The position numbers and the translations under genes were made by a program. Positions 59,787-64,000 of a DNA stretch of 64,000 bases are shown in pieces. Source of the DNA: Archangiaceae bacterium (GTDB lineage Bacteria; Myxococcota; Myxococcia; Myxococcales; Myxococcaceae); NCBI GenBank assembly GCA_016714225.1, contig JADJNS010000048.1, forward strand, positions 62,001-126,000, written 5' to 3'. A model generated the notes under the pieces. That model searched no databases. It was not told where the DNA came from and saw nothing but the letters and a program-made list of their open reading frames with translations. Positions within the stretch are counted from its first letter, which is position 1; every line of letters starts with the position of its first letter.

Positions 59787-61918
59787 GGCGAGCGTGGGGC
59801 GCCGCGTGGGTGCTGTGGCTGGGCTGCGCGGTGCACCCCGACCCGGGCGACCTCAAGGCGTGCGACGCCGAGCACGCCTGCCGCGCCACCGACGCGTGCG
59901 TGCGCGGGGTGTGCCGGCCGAAAGACCCGCGCTGCGTCTCCGCTCCTGCTGCCGAGGTGTGCGACGGCGCCGACAACGACTGCAACGGCGTGGTCGACGA
60001 CGTGGCGGGCTGCCTCTACACGCTCGCGGGGGCCGGGCCGCCCGCGCTGGCCGATGGGCAGGGCGCCCAGGCCCGCTTCGCCGCGCCGCACTTCTTGAAC
60101 GCCGACGCCGCCGGCAACCTCTACGTCGCCGACACCGCCAACCACGCGCTGCGGCGCATCGACCCCTTTGGCCAGGTGGTGACCCTCGCCGGCGACGGCC
60201 GGTGCGGCGACCGCGACGGAGCGGTGGGGGTGGCGCAGCTGTGCTCGCCCATCGAGGCGCAGCCCGCCGCCGACGGCAGCGTGGTCTTCACCGACCGCGA
60301 CAACCACGCGCTGCGCCGGTTCGCCGCGGGGGTGGTGACTACGCTCGCCGGCGGCTTGGGGCCCGGCGCACAAGACGGGCCCTCGCCGGGCGGGGCGCGC
60401 TTCGACCACCCTTCGGGGCTGTGGCTGCTGACCAATGGAGACGTGCTCATCGCCGACACCGGCAACGCGCGCATTCGCCGCTACGAGGCCGCCACCGGCC
60501 AGGTCACCACCGTGGCCGGCAGCAGCGCCGGCAGCGCCGATGGAGTGCGCAGCGCGGTGCAGCTCGACGCGCCCGCCGACGTGGTGCAGGCCGGCGACGG
60601 CACCCTCTACGTGAGCGAGGCGGGCACCCATCGCATCCGCAAGCTCCCGGTCGCCGGCAGCAGCTCGACCTTCGTCGGCTCGACCCGGGGCGTGGCCGGG
60701 TATGCCGAAGGCAGCGGCACCGCCAGCCGGCTGGCGCGGCCCGGGCAGCTGGCGCTCGCAACGGCCGAGCTGCTGTTCGCCGACGGCGCGAACCACCTGG
60801 TGCGCGCGGCGCCGCTCTCGGGCCTCGGCTCGACGCGCACCGTGGGCGGCAGCCTGCGGGTGGGGCTGGCCAACGGGCCGCCGGTCAGCGCCGCGCTGTG
60901 GCAGCTCGACGGCTTCGCCTTCAGCGGCAGCACGCTGTACCTGAGCGACAACGACCGGGTGCGCGCCACGCCGGCGGCGGGCCCGCCGGTGCTCGCCGAC
61001 CTCGCCGGAGGCGCCGCCGCCGAGCAGTCGGTCGACGGCCAGGGCGCGCAGGCGCGGTGGGCTCACCCCGCGGGCCTGAGCGCCGGCGACGACGGGGTCG
61101 CCTGGGTGGTCGAGCCCACCACCCACCTGCTGCGAGCGGTGAGCGACGACGGCACGGTGAGCACCCTGGTGGGCACGCTCGACGGCTACGGCCCGGGCGA
61201 CCGCGACGGCGCCTTCGAGGTGGCGCGGCTGTCGGCGCCGCGCGACGTGGCGGTGGGCGCGAACCGGCAGCTGTTCGTCGCCGACGACGGCAACCACCGG
61301 GTGCGGCGCGTCGACCTGGCCACCCGCACCGTGTCGACGCTCGCGGGCAGCGGAGCGGCCGGGTACCTCGACGGTGCCGCGCAGAGCGCGCGCTTCGGGG
61401 CGCTGAGCGCCGTCGCCGCGGGCGCCGACGCGGTGCTCGTCGCCGACCTGGGCAACTTCGTGGTGCGCCGGGTCGCGCTGCCCGACGGACAGGTGAGCAC
61501 GCTGTGCGGCACGCCCGGGTCGCCCGGCACCGTCGATGGCGCGCCCGGGGTGGGCCGGCTGCAGGCGCCGCGCGCGCTCGCGTACGACGCCTCGGCGGGC
61601 GTGCTGTACGTCGCCGACGGCGCGCGGGTGCGGCGGGTGAGCTCCGCCGGGGTCATCGACTCGCCGTTCGCGGCGTTGCCCCAGACGGTGACCGACGTGA
61701 GCCTCGACGGCGAGCGGCTGCTGGTGACCACCGCGTCGGCGCTCTACGCGCAGCCGCCCAGCGGTGCTGCGACCCTGCTCTTCAGCGCGCCGTTCGGCTG
61801 GCGCGACGGCGAGACGTCTTCGGCGGGCTTCATCGAGCTGGTGGGCGTCGCGGCGAGCGCCGACGCGGTGCTGCTGCTCGACCAGGGCGCCGCGCGGGTG
61901 CGCCGGCTGTGGCGGTGA
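59783..61918 (+). CDS. NHL-repeat beta-propeller lipoprotein with MopE motif
   Basis: 711 residues from ATG 59783. The signal MRRAWGAAWVLWLGC has a lipobox; a Cys-rich segment and a MopE-like motif (CDGADNDCNGVVDD) follow. The rest is NHL-type blades with the pattern LYVADTANHALRRID, VLIADTGNARIRRYE, LFVADDGNHRVRRVD and AVLVADLGNFVVRRV, enough for one or two propellers. NHL propellers often bind glycans, proteins or RNA; here it is outside the cytoplasm. It forms an operon with the LamG gene and converges with the esterase gene (3-bp gap). Confidence 0.82.
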   Translation: MRRAWGAAWVLWLGCAVHPDPGDLKACDAEHACRATDACVRGVCRPKDPRCVSAPAAEVCDGADNDCNGVVDDVAGCLYTLAGAGPPALADGQGAQARFAAPHFLNADAAGNLYVADTANHALRRIDPFGQVVTLAGDGRCGDRDGAVGVAQLCSPIEAQPAADGSVVFTDRDNHALRRFAAGVVTTLAGGLGPGAQDGPSPGGARFDHPSGLWLLTNGDVLIADTGNARIRRYEAATGQVTTVAGSSAGSADGVRSAVQLDAPADVVQAGDGTLYVSEAGTHRIRKLPVAGSSSTFVGSTRGVAGYAEGSGTASRLARPGQLALATAELLFADGANHLVRAAPLSGLGSTRTVGGSLRVGLANGPPVSAALWQLDGFAFSGSTLYLSDNDRVRATPAAGPPVLADLAGGAAAEQSVDGQGAQARWAHPAGLSAGDDGVAWVVEPTTHLLRAVSDDGTVSTLVGTLDGYGPGDRDGAFEVARLSAPRDVAVGANRQLFVADDGNHRVRRVDLATRTVSTLAGSGAAGYLDGAAQSARFGALSAVAAGADAVLVADLGNFVVRRVALPDGQVSTLCGTPGSPGTVDGAPGVGRLQAPRALAYDASAGVLYVADGARVRRVSSAGVIDSPFAALPQTVTDVSLDGERLLVTTASALYAQPPSGAATLLFSAPFGWRDGETSSAGFIELVGVAASADAVLLLDQGAARVRRLWR

Positions 61919-61921
61919 AGC

Positions 61922-63997
61922 TCAGCGCTCGGTCACGTCGGCGGGCGCCAGGGTGCGGAACTTCGAGTCGATGTGCTGCATCAGCTCGAAGAGCGACTCT
62001 TCGTACTTCGCCGCGCCCACCTGGCTGACGAAGAAGTTGCCGGCCACGCACTCACGCCGCCAGCCCGACTGGCCCGCCAGCGGCTTGCCCGCGTCGTCGG
62101 TCTCGCGGCAGTCGCGCTGGCCGGTGCCGGCCTGAATGAAGCAGCAGGCTCCGCTGGGGGCCACGATGAGCATCGGGCGCAGCTTCGCGTCGCTGTCTTT
62201 CATGAAGGTGTCGGCGAGAAACGCGCTGGGCAGAATCTGCTTCGGGTCGCCGGTGTAGCCGTGCAGCAGGTACAGCACCGGGTAGCGCGCCGCTGCGTTC
62301 TCGGGCGCGTCGTAGCCGGGGGGCAAGAACACGCCGTAGCCGCGCTTGCCGCCCAGCACCGCCGAGTCGTACCACTCGTAGCGCTCGCGCTCGTCGTAGC
62401 CCTGCCCGGTGAGCGGCGTCGCCGGCCGCTCGAGGCTCGGCCACTGCGCGGCGGCCCAGCTGAACAGCGTGGCGAGGCGGTTCACCGCCTGGCTGTTGGT
62501 GCCCACGTGGTCGCCGTCGCCGGTGAGCCGCTCGGCGTCGGTGACCGTCTCTTTGCCGTACAGCACCTCGAGGTTGTGCGGCGCGCGCGTCCACGGCCCG
62601 CCCCACGGCTTGTACGAGGTGCCGGTGCGGTCGGCCATGCCGGGAATCTCGAGAAAGTCGCGGTAGGTCTGGGTGTCGTCGGGCCGCAGCGCCTTCCACC
62701 GGCCGTACACCTGGTGCGCGGTGAGCCCGAAGTTGAACAGGTCGCGAATGCCGCCATCGAGCAGCAGGTTGAGGCGCGCAATCTGCGCCGTCGAGAGGGT
62801 GGCCATCGCCTCGCGCGCGTCGTGCGCGTAGAGCCGGCGGCGGCCCGAGGTCATGTCGAACTGGCCGTTGTTCTCGCCGAAGTCGCCGCTGCCCGGCACG
62901 CCGTCGAGGCCGTCGTCCGAGAACGGTTCACCGTCTTCGTGGCGCCAGTCGCCCTCGGTGCCGAGCGGGTTCGCGTCGGCGTCGTAGTCGTCGTGGTTGG
63001 GGTCGACCGCGGCGGGGTCTGGGCTCTCGCGGCACCCGCCGCTGCCGTCTTCGCGCGCGTCGGGGCAGCCGTCTCTACCCACGTCCTGGTAGCGCTCTTC
63101 GCCGTTGTTCACCAGCGGCTCGCCGAAGTCGCGGCGGCCGTTGCGGTTCAGGTCGAACGCGAGCGCCACCTGCACCGGCACGGTGGCCTGGCGGCACGGG
63201 TCGGTGCGGCCGCCGGCCTTCTGCATGATGTCGGGGTGCGTCTCGCGGGTGGCCACCGAGGCGCCCCCCTGGCTCGCGCACGCCGCGGCGGCGAACGCCG
63301 CCTGCGCCGAGACGGGCAGCGGGCTGGCGAGGTTCGCCGGGTCGGAGCAGAAGTCGACCACCTCGCGGGTGGAGTTGCAGAAGAAGGTGGTCGGCTCTCC
63401 GTCGCAGAAGGTGATGGCGTCGTATTTTCCGTCGGGGTTGAACTCGAGGTTCTTCAGGCCTGCCACCACCGCGGGGTTGGCGCAGAAGTCTTGCGGCGGA
63501 AACCGGGCGAACGCGTCGCTGATGCGCGGCGGCGCGAAGGTCGACGCCTCGTTCTCGGTGAGCAGGTTGCCGAACGCCAGGGTGAGGTCGGTGAACAGGC
63601 CGACGTAGCTGGTGCGGTTGAACGGCGCGTTGGTGGTGTAGACCCAGTGGTTGAAGTCTTGCGGGTGCTCGTACTTGATGGTCGGCGGGTGCGTCACGCA
63701 GCCGGCGGTGCGCGGGTCGTTGAGGGTGGCGAGGTTCGCCTCGAGCGTGGCGCGCGGGCAAAAGCCGCCGGTGTGGAAGTGGTCGACGGTGCGCAAGAGC
63801 AGCGCGGCGTCGAGCGGGCCGCCCAGCGCGCCGAGGGCGTCGAAGGCTTCGGGGTGGCGAAAGCCGAGCGCGGCGGTGCCGATGGCGCCCATCGAGAGGC
63901 CGCCCAGCACGCGGTAGGTGGTGTGAACGGTGGTCGGCGCGGGCGGCGGGGGAGGCCCGCAGGCGGCGAGGAGAAAGAGGACTGCCGAGAGGCGCAT
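61922..63997 (-). CDS. Lipoprotein esterase with circularly permuted alpha/beta-hydrolase fold
   Basis: 691 residues from ATG 63997. The signal MRLSAVLFLLAAC ends in a lipobox and a Pro run. Directly after it comes the nucleophile elbow GLSMG (33-37, Ser35) with the downstream strands (FRHPEAFDALGALGGPLD). A long insert has Ca-binding-like Asp/Asn-rich loops (DLNRNGRRDFGEP, DPNHDDYDADAN). The C-terminal 130 residues are what normally forms the start of esterase-D/feruloyl-esterase folds (YGVFLPPGYD, ARYPVLYLLHGYTGD at 577-581, FELMQHIDSKFRTL). The normal order is thus reversed, and the C terminus ends exactly where the elbow strand should begin. Confidence 0.75.
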   Translation of the reverse strand: MRLSAVLFLLAACGPPPPPAPTTVHTTYRVLGGLSMGAIGTAALGFRHPEAFDALGALGGPLDAALLLRTVDHFHTGGFCPRATLEANLATLNDPRTAGCVTHPPTIKYEHPQDFNHWVYTTNAPFNRTSYVGLFTDLTLAFGNLLTENEASTFAPPRISDAFARFPPQDFCANPAVVAGLKNLEFNPDGKYDAITFCDGEPTTFFCNSTREVVDFCSDPANLASPLPVSAQAAFAAAACASQGGASVATRETHPDIMQKAGGRTDPCRQATVPVQVALAFDLNRNGRRDFGEPLVNNGEERYQDVGRDGCPDAREDGSGGCRESPDPAAVDPNHDDYDADANPLGTEGDWRHEDGEPFSDDGLDGVPGSGDFGENNGQFDMTSGRRRLYAHDAREAMATLSTAQIARLNLLLDGGIRDLFNFGLTAHQVYGRWKALRPDDTQTYRDFLEIPGMADRTGTSYKPWGGPWTRAPHNLEVLYGKETVTDAERLTGDGDHVGTNSQAVNRLATLFSWAAAQWPSLERPATPLTGQGYDERERYEWYDSAVLGGKRGYGVFLPPGYDAPENAAARYPVLYLLHGYTGDPKQILPSAFLADTFMKDSDAKLRPMLIVAPSGACCFIQAGTGQRDCRETDDAGKPLAGQSGWRRECVAGNFFVSQVGAAKYEESLFELMQHIDSKFRTLAPADVTER

Positions 63998-64000
63998 CGC

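Overview
The window is GC-rich throughout, with gene content typical of a myxobacterium (Myxococcota, probably Cystobacterineae). The signs are many lipoproteins with Gly/Ala/Thr-rich linkers after the lipobox, MYXO-CTERM-type tails (Gly-Cys, one membrane helix, Arg cluster), Cys-rich repeat proteins, MopE-type metal-binding motifs, eukaryote-like Ser/Thr kinases with PEGA domains, and an FHA sigma-54 activator. I see no rRNA, tRNA, CRISPR array, insertion sequence or integrase.

Layout. 1-2910: 3' part of a Cys-rich repeat protein fused in frame to an outer-membrane barrel. 3183-6292: haloalkane dehalogenase-like hydrolase, type II thioesterase, GRAM-like protein, methyltransferase. 6633-8707: kelch lipoprotein and a split YeeE/YedE sulfur-type transporter with a 24-bp palindrome at its 5' end. 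8787-11734: tight three-gene module around a soluble FtsH-like AAA+ metalloprotease, resembling FtsH ternary systems; its protease gene carries four single-base frameshifts. 11810-15207: lipoproteins and a Leu/Ile/Val-type binding protein. 15218-23030: co-directional run of radical SAM protein, unknown partner, zinc-ribbon pseudokinase, three TadE/TadG-like pseudopilins and a secreted protein. 23113-36598: thioesterase, surface lipoproteins, a gene-poor stretch holding an isolated intrinsic terminator (28057-28863), and a TonB-dependent receptor with its own TonB C-terminal domain. 36732-43895: second pseudokinase, small membrane proteins, RluA-family protein, an active kinase with a decayed cyclase-like domain. 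43981-48856: rhodanese, HSDL2-like dehydrogenase, ECF sigma with a ZAS/FecR membrane regulator, M20 amidohydrolase. 49014-57203: HExxH protein, lytic transglycosylase, degenerate HD-like protein, FHA/sigma-54 activator, active PEGA kinase. 57369-63997: discoidin/LamG lipoprotein, LamG MYXO-CTERM protein, NHL-propeller lipoprotein and a lipoprotein esterase whose alpha/beta-hydrolase halves are in circularly permuted order.

The genes fit a predator-like lifestyle centred on the cell envelope and signalling: decorated outer-membrane proteins, surface adhesin-like domains and partly catalytically dead kinases. Many genes overlap by 4 bp (ATGA/GTGA), which suggests translational coupling. At least six, probably seven, single-base frameshifts fall in G/C runs. 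They are either real decay or uncorrected sequence errors, and affected calls should be read with that in mind.
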